Source of the DNA: Arcobacteraceae bacterium
GTDB lineage: Bacteria; Campylobacterota; Campylobacteria; Campylobacterales; Arcobacteraceae
Assembly (NCBI GenBank): GCA_028687375.1
Contig: JAQUAG010000002.1
Coordinates: 124,001-188,000 of the forward strand
Length of the DNA stretch: 64,000 bases
Direction: 5' to 3'
The translations under genes were made by a program, and so were the position numbers. Shown here piece after piece: positions 15,885-23,217 of this stretch. The notes under the pieces were generated by a model that saw only the letters and a list, made by a program, of their open reading frames with translations, was not told the DNA's origin and did no database searches. Each line of letters opens with the position of its first letter. Positions within the stretch are counted from its first letter, which is position 1.

Positions 15885-16712
15885 ATGGATGTTTCACGAT
15901 TAATTGCTGAGGATATTGGCTTTTTAGATATCACTACTTTTGGACTAGGTATCTCCACATATAAAGGAGTTATGGAATTTAGTTCAAAAGAGGAGTGTAT
16001 GGTATGTGGTATAAAATATGTAAAAGAGATTTTAACAAATCTTGAATTGGAATATAGTTGTTTTGTAGAAGATGGTGAGCTAGTACAAGAAAATCATCTT
16101 CTTATCACTTGCTTTGGAGATGCTGGAAAGCTTCATAAAGCTTGGAAAGTTGCACAAAATATTTTAGAATTTCTTTGTGGTATCGCTACTTATACCTATA
16201 AAATATCTCAAAAAGCAAAAAAGATAAATCCAAATATTGAGATAGCAACAACAAGAAAAACATTTCCAAACACAAAAGAGATGATGATTGATGCTGTATT
16301 GTGTGGTGGTGGGATAATACATCGTATGGGGCTTTATGACTCTATACTTATTTTTGAAAACCATTTAGAATTTCTCAAAGACCCAAATGATTTAGAAAAA
16401 AGTTTTCAAACTTTAAAAAATAAATTTAGTGAGAAAAAGATTGTGGTAGAAATAGATAATTTATTTAAGGCAAATTACTTTACCTCATTGGGCGCTGATA
16501 TTTTACAATGTGAAAAGATGAATTTTCAAGAACTTGAACAATGTGTCTTTTTAAAAAATAAGTATCCACATCTTATAATATCAGCAACAGGTGGAATAAG
16601 TTTAGAAAATATTGAAGAGTATGTAAAAACTGGTGTTGATTTGATAGTAACATCTTCACCATACCATGCGAAACCATCTGATATAAAAGTAAAGATAAAG
16701 GCGATGAGATGA
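15885..16712 (+). CDS. modD: ModD, quinolinate phosphoribosyltransferase-like protein of mod operons
   Basis: A 275-residue protein of the NadC fold in its ModD branch. EDIGFLDITTFGLGI at the start corresponds to the NadC EDxGxGD(I/L)T motif; later ARTRKTxPG is replaced by ATTRKTFPNTK, and GGGIIHRMGLYDSILI and ISATGGISLENIEEY match NadC positions. ModD is restricted to molybdenum operons; its reaction is not settled. The start codon directly follows the modA stop (TAGATG), so it depends on coupling. The 3' end overlaps the next start by four bases. Confidence 0.92.
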   Translation: MDVSRLIAEDIGFLDITTFGLGISTYKGVMEFSSKEECMVCGIKYVKEILTNLELEYSCFVEDGELVQENHLLITCFGDAGKLHKAWKVAQNILEFLCGIATYTYKISQKAKKINPNIEIATTRKTFPNTKEMMIDAVLCGGGIIHRMGLYDSILIFENHLEFLKDPNDLEKSFQTLKNKFSEKKIVVEIDNLFKANYFTSLGADILQCEKMNFQELEQCVFLKNKYPHLIISATGGISLENIEEYVKTGVDLIVTSSPYHAKPSDIKVKIKAMR

Positions 16713-17104
16713 ATATTTTAAATGGAACTATTCAAAAAATAACGAAAATAGATAGTTTAGTGCTCCTTGAAATAGCAGTTGGTCAATATACTTTTAGCTC
16801 ACTAGTGCTTGAAAGTAACGATAGTAATGAATATACGATTCTAGATAATGTAAATATTATTTTTAAAGAAACCGAAGTGATGATTGCTACAAAAGAATCG
16901 ATAGTAAGTGCTAGAAACTCTTTTATTTCGCCTATTTTAGATATAGAGATGGGTAAACTCCTTTGCAATATCACTTTTAATTTTGATATCTATAAGATAA
17001 ATTCTATTATCACAAAAAGTGCAATTCAAGAGTTGCAATGTAACATCAATGATAACTTCAAATGGTTTATAAAATCAAATGAGGTTATTGTGCAAAAAAT
17101 TTAA
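16709..17104 (+). CDS. degenerate di-TOBE (Mop-like) protein
   Basis: A 131-residue protein made of two Mop/TOBE-like repeats. The first (about 1-62) opens with LNGTIQKITKIDSLVLLEIAV and ends VMIATK. The second (about 66-131) opens with SARNSFISPILDIEMG and has SIITKSAIQELQCNIND, matching the SARN...VITN...L pattern of the ModE and Mop domains, and ends EVIVQKI. Conservation is weaker than in the mop gene at 19498-19911. Its place between modD and modB, overlapping modD by four bases, suggests a molybdate chaperone, buffer or accessory to the transporter; this is inferred. Confidence 0.75.
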   Translation: MNILNGTIQKITKIDSLVLLEIAVGQYTFSSLVLESNDSNEYTILDNVNIIFKETEVMIATKESIVSARNSFISPILDIEMGKLLCNITFNFDIYKINSIITKSAIQELQCNINDNFKWFIKSNEVIVQKI

Positions 17105-17114
17105 AGGTTAAAAA

Positions 17115-17795
17115 ATGGATGAAGTATTTTTTCAAACAATGGGTTTAACTTTTAAACTCGCATTGATTACAACAATTATTTTACTTTTTATTGGGATTCC
17201 ATTGGGATATTTTTTATCTCAAACAAAATCAAAATTTAAACCAATTATTGAAGCTTTTGTCTCTATGCCTTTAGTACTACCCCCTTCTGTTTTAGGATTT
17301 TACCTACTTTTAGCATTTAGTCCACAAAATAGTTTTGGAAAATTTCTAGAAAGTAATTTTGATATTCGACTTGTTTTTAGTTTTGAAGGGCTTGTAATTG
17401 CTTCAATCATCTTTAGTATGCCATTTATGGTGCATCCTATTCAAAGTGGATTTTCAGCTCTTTCAAAATCTTTAAAAGAAGCCTCGTTCACTTTAGGTAA
17501 AAGCTTTTTTCAAACACTTTTTTATGTAATGTTACCAAATATTAAATCTTCACTTTTAACAGCATCTGTTATCACATTTGCCCATACAGTTGGGGAATTT
17601 GGAGTTGTTTTAATGATAGGTGGAAATATTCAAGGGGAAACCAAAGTTGCAAGTATTGCCATCTATGATGAAGTTGAATCGCTCAATTATGCTTTAGCAA
17701 ATCAATATGCTTTTACACTATTTATTGTTTCATTTTTGATTTTATTTTTAGTATATGGGATCAATAAAAGTATGATAAAAAGTGAGTTAAGATGA
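17115..17795 (+). CDS. modB: molybdate ABC transporter, permease
   Basis: A 226-residue inner-membrane permease with about five to six transmembrane segments. The EAA loop that docks on ModC is clear (KEASFTLGKSFFQTLFYVML), followed by HTVGEFGVVLMIGGNIQGET, a ModB hallmark. PLVLPPSVLGFYLL is another conserved ModB stretch. It starts at an ATG behind AAAGGTTAAAAA, ten bases after the di-TOBE gene, and overlaps modC by four bases (ATGA). Confidence 0.96.
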   Translation: MDEVFFQTMGLTFKLALITTIILLFIGIPLGYFLSQTKSKFKPIIEAFVSMPLVLPPSVLGFYLLLAFSPQNSFGKFLESNFDIRLVFSFEGLVIASIIFSMPFMVHPIQSGFSALSKSLKEASFTLGKSFFQTLFYVMLPNIKSSLLTASVITFAHTVGEFGVVLMIGGNIQGETKVASIAIYDEVESLNYALANQYAFTLFIVSFLILFLVYGINKSMIKSELR

Positions 17796-18664
17796 TAAAA
17801 ATAAACATAAAAAAAGAGCTAAATACGAGTGATGGTAAGATTATTCTAGCGATTGATAAAGAGATACAAAACGGTGATTTTTTAACTCTTTTTGGAAAAA
17901 GTGGAAGTGGGAAAACTACCCTACTTCGTATCATCGCTGGACTTGAAACCCCTGATAGTGGTGAGATTATAGTTGATGATGAGATTTGGTTTAGTAGTAG
18001 TAAAAAGATAAATCTTCCACCTCAAAAAAGAGTTGTTGGATTTGTTTTTCAAGATTATGCCCTATTTCCAAATATGAGTGTAAGAAAAAATCTTGAATTT
18101 GCCCTTCCAGACAAAAAAGAAAAAAAGAAAGTTGATGAGATTTTAGAAATTATGGAGCTTTCAAATTTAGCCAATGCTAAACCAGACAACTTAAGTGGTG
18201 GACAAAAACAAAGGGTTGCTGTTGCTCGTACTTTGATGAGAAACCCTAAAATTCTCCTCCTTGATGAACCTCTTTCAGCTCTTGATATGGAGATGAGACT
18301 CAAACTTCAAGATGAACTTTTGGAGATTCATAAACGATTCAGTATCACTTCTGTTTTAGTAAGTCACGATATCAGCGAAGTTTTTAGACTTTCTAATAGA
18401 GTTTTTAAAATAGCTCTTGGAGAGATTACAGATGATGGAACACCAACAAAAGTATTTTCAGACCAAAATTTAAGTGGAAAATTTAAAGTAACTGGGGAGA
18501 TTTTAAGTATCACAAAAAGTGATATTTTATATGTTATTGAAGTTTTAGCAAATAATGAAATAGTAAAAATTACAGCTGTTAAAAGTGATATTGAAAATCT
18601 TAAAATTGGGGATAAAGTGTTACTTTCTAGTAAAGCATTTAATCCAATAGTAACAAAAATCTAA
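17792..18664 (+). CDS. modC: molybdate ABC transporter, ATP-binding protein
   Basis: A 290-residue ATPase energising ModB. It has Walker A GKSGSGKTTLL, Q-loop VGFVFQDYALFP, signature LSGGQKQRVAVAR, Walker B ILLLDEPLSALD and H-loop LVSHDISE. After the ATPase domain (about 1-230) there is one TOBE-type domain at the C-terminus (KFKVTGEILSITKSD onward). E. coli ModC is longer and carries a complete C-terminal Mop domain; here the tail is about 65 residues. The separate di-TOBE protein two genes upstream may make up for this. Confidence 0.96.
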   Translation: MIKINIKKELNTSDGKIILAIDKEIQNGDFLTLFGKSGSGKTTLLRIIAGLETPDSGEIIVDDEIWFSSSKKINLPPQKRVVGFVFQDYALFPNMSVRKNLEFALPDKKEKKKVDEILEIMELSNLANAKPDNLSGGQKQRVAVARTLMRNPKILLLDEPLSALDMEMRLKLQDELLEIHKRFSITSVLVSHDISEVFRLSNRVFKIALGEITDDGTPTKVFSDQNLSGKFKVTGEILSITKSDILYVIEVLANNEIVKITAVKSDIENLKIGDKVLLSSKAFNPIVTKI

Positions 18665-18668
18665 AACA

Positions 18669-19466
18669 ATGAGGAATTTTTTTAGTTTTAGTTCTGGTGC
18701 CATTATAGGCTCACTTGGTGGGCTTATAGGATTAGGTGGTGCAGAATTTAGACTACCACTATTGGTAGGTTTTTTTGGCTTCGCTACCCTTAATGCAGTA
18801 ATAATAAATAAAGTTATTTCGTTGTCAGTTGTGTTCTTTTCATTATTATTTAGAAGTCATACTATAGGATTTGATGAGATACTTCCACATACTTTTACTA
18901 TTATAAATATTTTAATAGGAAGTTTATTTGGTGCTTATATTGGTGCAAATTATGCAATGAAGATTAAACAAGAATTTTTAAATAAAATTATTTTGATTTT
19001 ACTCATCATTTTGGCACTTTCAATGCTTTTTGGACATAACTATCTTATATCAGGAAATCCTTTATTTGAAAATAAAATTGTATTGTTTGTTTCAGGTGTA
19101 ATAGCTGGAGTTTTAATAGGGATTATCGCTGCTGTTTTAGGTGTTGCTGGGGGAGAGTTTATAATACCAACTTTAATCTTATTATTTGGAATGGATCCAA
19201 AATTGGCTGGTAGTATCTCCCTTTGTATTAGTTTGCCAACTATGTTAATGGCATTTTCAAGATATTCTAAAAGTGAACAATTCAAACAAATTATAAATGA
19301 AAAAGTTTTTATGATTTATATGATTTTTGGCTCATTAATAGGTGCTTTTCTTGGCTCATTGTTGCTTCAATATGTCAATTCACAATATATTGCTTTAATC
19401 TTAGGTTGTATCCTATTCATTTCAGCATGGAAAGTTTTTAAAGTTCAACACCTAAAAAATAGTTAA
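18669..19466 (+). CDS. TauE/SafE-family membrane permease at the end of the mod operon
   Basis: A 265-residue polytopic membrane protein with about eight hydrophobic segments and two inverted repeats typical of TauE/SafE: GAIIGSLGGLIGLGGAEFRLPLL in the first half and GVLIGIIAAVLGVAGGEFIIPTL in the second. The family moves sulfite, sulfoacetate and other small organic or inorganic anions. It begins four bases after the modC stop and ends at the operon terminator, so it is cotranscribed with the molybdate transporter. I infer export or import of an oxyanion related to molybdate metabolism, such as sulfate, sulfite or tungstate; the substrate is unknown. Confidence 0.88.
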   Translation: MRNFFSFSSGAIIGSLGGLIGLGGAEFRLPLLVGFFGFATLNAVIINKVISLSVVFFSLLFRSHTIGFDEILPHTFTIINILIGSLFGAYIGANYAMKIKQEFLNKIILILLIILALSMLFGHNYLISGNPLFENKIVLFVSGVIAGVLIGIIAAVLGVAGGEFIIPTLILLFGMDPKLAGSISLCISLPTMLMAFSRYSKSEQFKQIINEKVFMIYMIFGSLIGAFLGSLLLQYVNSQYIALILGCILFISAWKVFKVQHLKNS

Positions 19467-19490
19467 TTTCAAGAGAACTTGAAATTAACT
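19461..19490. terminator. bidirectional hairpin between the mod operon and mop
   Basis: A perfect 13-bp inverted repeat, AGTTAATTTCAAG (19461-19473) and CTTGAAATTAACT (19478-19490), with a four-base loop AGAA. It includes the stop codon of the TauE-type gene and lies just before the stop of the convergent mop gene. The arms are AT-rich and there is no long U-tract, so it works more as a stable hairpin shared by both strands. Confidence 0.7.
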
Positions 19491-19497
19491 AGAATCA

Positions 19498-19911
19498 CTA
19501 TGCTATTAAAATAACACTTGATGCTTTAAAGATAGAGTAAATAGTATCCCCTACGTTTATAGCTAAATCTGCAACTGATTCATTTGTAACAACTGCACAA
19601 ATTGCACTATTACCAATTGTAATTTTCACTTCACTATTTACTGCACCTTTTATAACATCTGTTACACTACCTTGTATATTGTTTCTAGCAGATGCTTTAA
19701 TTTTTTCTTTGCTTAAGATAACAGAAGATGCTTTTACAATAGCACCAACAGTATCTCCAATATTTAGACCTAAAGACTCTTTCCCTTCATTTGTAACAGT
19801 TGCGCTAATATGAACAGAATCTGAAACCTCAACTTTCACTTCACTCATAACTGTACCTGTAATTACCTCAACAATTTTGCCAGATAATTGATTTCTTGCA
19901 CTAGTTTTCAT
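19498..19911 (-). CDS. mop: molbindin, di-Mop molybdate-binding protein
   Basis: A 137-residue cytoplasmic protein of two nearly equal Mop domains (about 1-66 and 70-137), each opening with SARNQLSGKIVEVITG or SARNNIQGSVTDVIKG and continuing MSEVKVEV/NSEVKITI, then VVTNES or TVTNEG and ending KASSVIL. These domains bind molybdate or tungstate oxyanions at subunit interfaces, as in ModE and molbindins, and serve storage or homeostasis. The gene is convergent with the mod operon. A ModE-like operator lies 84 bp upstream of its start, so it probably belongs to the same regulon. Confidence 0.93.
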   Translation of the reverse strand: MKTSARNQLSGKIVEVITGTVMSEVKVEVSDSVHISATVTNEGKESLGLNIGDTVGAIVKASSVILSKEKIKASARNNIQGSVTDVIKGAVNSEVKITIGNSAICAVVTNESVADLAINVGDTIYSIFKASSVILIA

Positions 19912-19994
19912 TGCAAACTCCTTATAATAAAATTAAATCCTTTAGCATTTCACCTCTAAAAGACTTAAGTTTGATATAATTCCTTATTCAAATA

Positions 19995-20018
19995 CGTTAT
20001 ATACTTAACTATATAATG
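19995..20018. promoter_or_regulatory. ModE-like operator upstream of mop
   Basis: The sequence is CGTTATATA, spacer CTTAAC, TATATAATG. It is a 9-6-9 palindrome matching the E. coli ModE consensus in 17 of 18 half-site positions. It lies 84 bp before the mop start codon on the minus strand and about 165 bp before the start of the small gene at 20184 on the other strand. Confidence 0.72.
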
Positions 20019-20183
20019 ATACATTTTTATCCCTTAGAAGTATTGTAAAAAACTAAATATTTTGTGAATAAATCATTATTCTTAAATGAAATTTTTAACC
20101 TTTTAATAACTAAAATTCAAAAATCATTTATGTTATATTAATGTTATTGCTCTACAATGAAAGTATCAAAAAAAGGAGAAAAA

Positions 20184-20399
20184 ATGAATAAATTATTATT
20201 AGCAATGGGATCGTTTGCAGCTGGTGCAGTTGTAGGTGTATTAGCGTACAAAAACAAGGATAAAATAGAGGAAAAAGGGAAAGAGATAGCTGAAAATATT
20301 AAAGAGCTTGAGGGGAAATTTGTAGATGAAATTAAATCACTTAAAACAACTATAAATGAAAAATTAGCTAAAAAAACAGCAAATGAGGAGTTAGCATAG
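20184..20399 (+). CDS. small YtxH-like membrane protein
   Basis: A 71-residue protein with one N-terminal transmembrane segment (LLLAMGSFAAGAVVGVLAY) followed by a charged helix rich in Lys and Glu (KNKDKIEEKGKEIAENIKEL). This is the layout of YtxH-domain proteins, whose function is not firmly known and which are often linked to stress. I start at the ATG at 20184, behind AAAAAAAGGAGAAAAA; an upstream ATG at 20157 would read through that ribosome-binding site. It is followed after 23 bp by another small membrane protein and probably cotranscribed. Confidence 0.7.
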   Translation: MNKLLLAMGSFAAGAVVGVLAYKNKDKIEEKGKEIAENIKELEGKFVDEIKSLKTTINEKLAKKTANEELA

Positions 20400-20422
20400 A
20401 GTTTTCTCTATGTTAAAACTTT

Positions 20423-20641
20423 ATGGACTTAGCTACAACTAACTTACTTTTAACTGGAATTTTTGTCCTTTTATTGGTTATCACCTTTATCATTATTTTT
20501 GTAGGATTACACTTTTTTAAGCTTATTGAAGAGATGAGAACAACAATCAAAACAGTAGATAATGACTATAACAATCTTAGAAACAATCTTTTAGGTGTTT
20601 TTAAAAATGCTTTTTCACTTTTAAATTTATTTAAAAAATAA
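20423..20641 (+). CDS. small membrane protein (DUF948-like)
   Basis: A 72-residue protein with one long hydrophobic segment (about 7-30, LLLTGIFVLLLVITFIIIF) followed by an amphipathic stretch FFKLIEEMRTTIKTVDNDYN. The arrangement resembles DUF948-type small proteins that often accompany YtxH-like proteins; here it follows one directly. The ribosome-binding site is poor, so translation may be coupled to the gene before it. No function can be assigned. Confidence 0.55.
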   Translation: MDLATTNLLLTGIFVLLLVITFIIIFVGLHFFKLIEEMRTTIKTVDNDYNNLRNNLLGVFKNAFSLLNLFKK

Positions 20642-20678
20642 TTTAAAACTTCCAAAAACAATTTTATCTTGTAGTTAC

Positions 20679-20709
20679 TTATCGTCCGAAGATACACTAA
20701 GGACGATAA
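20679..20709. terminator. hairpin between convergent genes
   Basis: A perfect 9-bp inverted repeat, TTATCGTCC (20679-20687) and GGACGATAA (20701-20709), with a 13-base loop. It lies between the small membrane gene and the convergent TraF-like gene. No good U-tract follows on either side, so terminator activity is likely but not certain. Confidence 0.5.
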
Positions 20710-20715
20710 ATATTA

Positions 20716-22230
20716 TTAGAGAGCTTGATCTAGCTCTTTTTGAGCTTTTTGACTATCTTGTTGAATTCTATTTTGTTCCTCTGGGCTTAAAGTTTTGATA
20801 GGTTCACCATTATTGATAACATCATCTTGTTTCACTTCAGGTACAATTTCTTCAATAGGTGCTGGTTTTCTATTGTATCCATCACCCCATCTTGAGATTA
20901 AAGAAAAATTCACATTTGCATATTTAGGGATTTCATTCCCATCGTATGTTCCTGTTTTTTGCGAAGCTTGAGCGGAAAGGTCAAACTGTAACCATTTTAA
21001 ACCAAACCCAAGTCCAGCTGTATATATCATCCCCTCATCTATTGACTCTGATGCTATATTTTTCATAGCTCCAACTCGAAGAGCAAACCAAGAAGCTGGA
21101 TGGAACTCCATACCACCACCAACATATTGTGACTTCATCCCCTCATAGCTTGTATCACTTTGTTGTAAATCAGCATCAATTGCAAACTCTACATTGTCAT
21201 TCCATACAGGTAAACTCATTCCAGCTCTAAAAAATGAATCCAGTTTAAACTCTTCTACCCTTCCACTTCCATCAGCAGTAGTTTTAAAAGATGGTGAATT
21301 AATATTTTTTCCCACAAGAGCTAATATAAGCCCCGTATTGTACTCTTTATAAGCTACCCCTAAATCTACACCATATCCTGAATATGTTTTTTTATTTTTA
21401 TCATATTCATCACCGATATCATTACTATCACTATCTATTTTCATATCAGTTGAAAATGTCTGAACAGACATCGGTTTAATTGAAATCCCCAAACTTAAAA
21501 GTCCATTTTCTTTCTCAATAGGATAAGCAAAACTTACAGGCACTTCTGTTTGAATCATGCTACTTATATTAAGGTATGTTGATGAATCACCATCAGCAGT
21601 TGGATCACCTTCAAGTGCATATTGTAAAGAGTTTGATTTGTATGAATTTTCAGTTGATATAATATAATTATCATTAATAGGATCATATTGATAATAACTA
21701 CTTGTAGCCTCATCTTTAACTATGATATCTAATTTTGATTTATCTATAACCATTTTTGCTCGTATATCAGCGTTTCCATAAACACCTATTCCAAAATATC
21801 TTGAAAATTGTCCTGTTAGTGATATAGATGGTAACACTTGAAGCCCATTTGCATTTGGTATCTTATTAAGTACCTCTATTGCATCTTGAATATTTTGTTT
21901 ATCTGCTGATAGATTACTACCAGAATTTGGCGCATTAGCTGCAATTCTATCTATAGTATCTGATAAATCTAAACTATTTAACTGATCAACAGTATCAACT
22001 AATTTATTTTCTCTTATCCCAATACCAGCATTTATACTGATTTCAGAGGTGTAATCAGCCATTCCAAGAAGTGCTGGATTATAATATGTAGCCATACTTC
22101 CTCTACTACTAGCAACTCCTGCACCACCCATACCAGTAGCTTTAAATCCCATTGGTTTCATCTCATAGGCATTGAGTGAAGTTAAACTTAAAACAGTAAA
22201 CATACTTAAACTTATCTTTTTGTAACTCAT
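20716..22230 (-). CDS. TraF-like/FadL-like outer membrane protein
   Basis: A 504-residue secreted protein. After a signal peptide (ending SLNA, about residue 20) comes YEMKPMGFKATGMGGAGVAS followed by ATYYNPALLGM, the opening seen in the TraF_2 (so-called conjugal transfer TraF) and FadL-like families of outer membrane proteins. The body is rich in alternating hydrophobic and aromatic residues and predicts as beta-barrel (GLGFGLKWLQFDLSAQ and similar). The last 50 residues are charged and proline-rich, ending EEQNRIQQDSQKAQKEL. I start at the ATG at 22230, behind AAAAGGATACAAA. It is divergent from the barrel/lipoprotein pair at 22333-27843. I infer no connection with conjugation; no other transfer genes are present. 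Confidence 0.75.
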   Translation of the reverse strand: MSYKKISLSMFTVLSLTSLNAYEMKPMGFKATGMGGAGVASSRGSMATYYNPALLGMADYTSEISINAGIGIRENKLVDTVDQLNSLDLSDTIDRIAANAPNSGSNLSADKQNIQDAIEVLNKIPNANGLQVLPSISLTGQFSRYFGIGVYGNADIRAKMVIDKSKLDIIVKDEATSSYYQYDPINDNYIISTENSYKSNSLQYALEGDPTADGDSSTYLNISSMIQTEVPVSFAYPIEKENGLLSLGISIKPMSVQTFSTDMKIDSDSNDIGDEYDKNKKTYSGYGVDLGVAYKEYNTGLILALVGKNINSPSFKTTADGSGRVEEFKLDSFFRAGMSLPVWNDNVEFAIDADLQQSDTSYEGMKSQYVGGGMEFHPASWFALRVGAMKNIASESIDEGMIYTAGLGFGLKWLQFDLSAQASQKTGTYDGNEIPKYANVNFSLISRWGDGYNRKPAPIEEIVPEVKQDDVINNGEPIKTLSPEEQNRIQQDSQKAQKELDQAL

Positions 22231-22332
22231 TTTGTATCCTTTTAAAATATGATTAACAATTGTACATAGCTTTAACTTTACTTTAACTTTATGAGTGATA
22301 CGATTGTTATAAATCAATTTTAAAGGAAACTC

Positions 22333-23208
22333 ATGAAAAAAATAGTACTTTCACTTACGGCTTCACTTTCGTTGTTATCGTCTCTTTATGGAGATGAGAA
22401 TGCTACAATTATCCCAGAAAAAACTTATTATGGTTACAACTATATAGGTTTCGGTATGGAAACAGCAACTTACCAAGAAAGTGGTATAAAAGCTGATGGG
22501 AAAAGTTTTAAGTCATCAGCTACCTCAACAAGTCCTGTGTATGTCTCTGGTGGTTTAATTAAAATGAATAAATATTTTGATTTTTCTATAGATGCTGCTT
22601 CAACTCTTATGTCGACACAAACAGATGAAAAATGGCAAGAAGATGGGTATGTTGTCCAAGAAAATAAATTTGACACCGTACAAAGTGATTTAAAATTTTT
22701 ACTTCAATATAAAATTAATAACAATCATAGAATCGCATTTGGTCCAAACTACAACCTATTTTCTATGAAAAGACACACTTATATCAATCCAGCTGATGGT
22801 AGTGATAAACTTATCAATGGAAATCCAATAGGACTGAATCAGGAAGATATCGCAACCCTTAATATGATGATAGGGTATGTTTATGAATATGCTCCATTTT
22901 CAAATGGTGGCATGAGACTTAAAACAGCTGCTATGTATGGAAAACCTGTTTGGAATAAAGCAACCAATACAAGTACAAAGGATATAGAATTTAGTTCAAC
23001 AAAAGGTTCAACAATTGATGTAGATGGATATGTTGGATTTGAACTTACTAAAGGTCTTGAAATGGGTCTATTTGGGCGATATTCACTCAAGAAAAAAGAC
23101 AGTATAGATAATGAAACAATTGGTGCTGATACAATTACTTGGCCTGAAAATGAACTTGAAACTTTTAGATACGGTGTAAGCTTCGTATGGAACTTTGATG
23201 CAAAATAA
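22333..23208 (+). CDS. outer membrane beta-barrel protein, unknown function
   Basis: A 291-residue protein with a signal peptide (about 1-20). It alternates polar and hydrophobic residues throughout (FDFSIDAASTLMS, VGFELTKGLEMGLFGRYSL) and ends in an aromatic-rich strand RYGVSFVWNF followed by DAK, as in small outer membrane barrels. I do not recognise the family. It precedes the giant lipoprotein by nine bases and is certainly cotranscribed with it, so the two products probably work together at the outer membrane. The start follows TTTAAAGGAAACTC. Confidence 0.7.
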   Translation: MKKIVLSLTASLSLLSSLYGDENATIIPEKTYYGYNYIGFGMETATYQESGIKADGKSFKSSATSTSPVYVSGGLIKMNKYFDFSIDAASTLMSTQTDEKWQEDGYVVQENKFDTVQSDLKFLLQYKINNNHRIAFGPNYNLFSMKRHTYINPADGSDKLINGNPIGLNQEDIATLNMMIGYVYEYAPFSNGGMRLKTAAMYGKPVWNKATNTSTKDIEFSSTKGSTIDVDGYVGFELTKGLEMGLFGRYSLKKKDSIDNETIGADTITWPENELETFRYGVSFVWNFDAK

Positions 23209-23217
23209 GGAGCTACT

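Noticed and set aside
20716-22230. Conjugation gene, from the TraF-like family name
   Set aside because: The family name is historical; the protein looks like an outer membrane barrel and there are no other transfer genes in the window.
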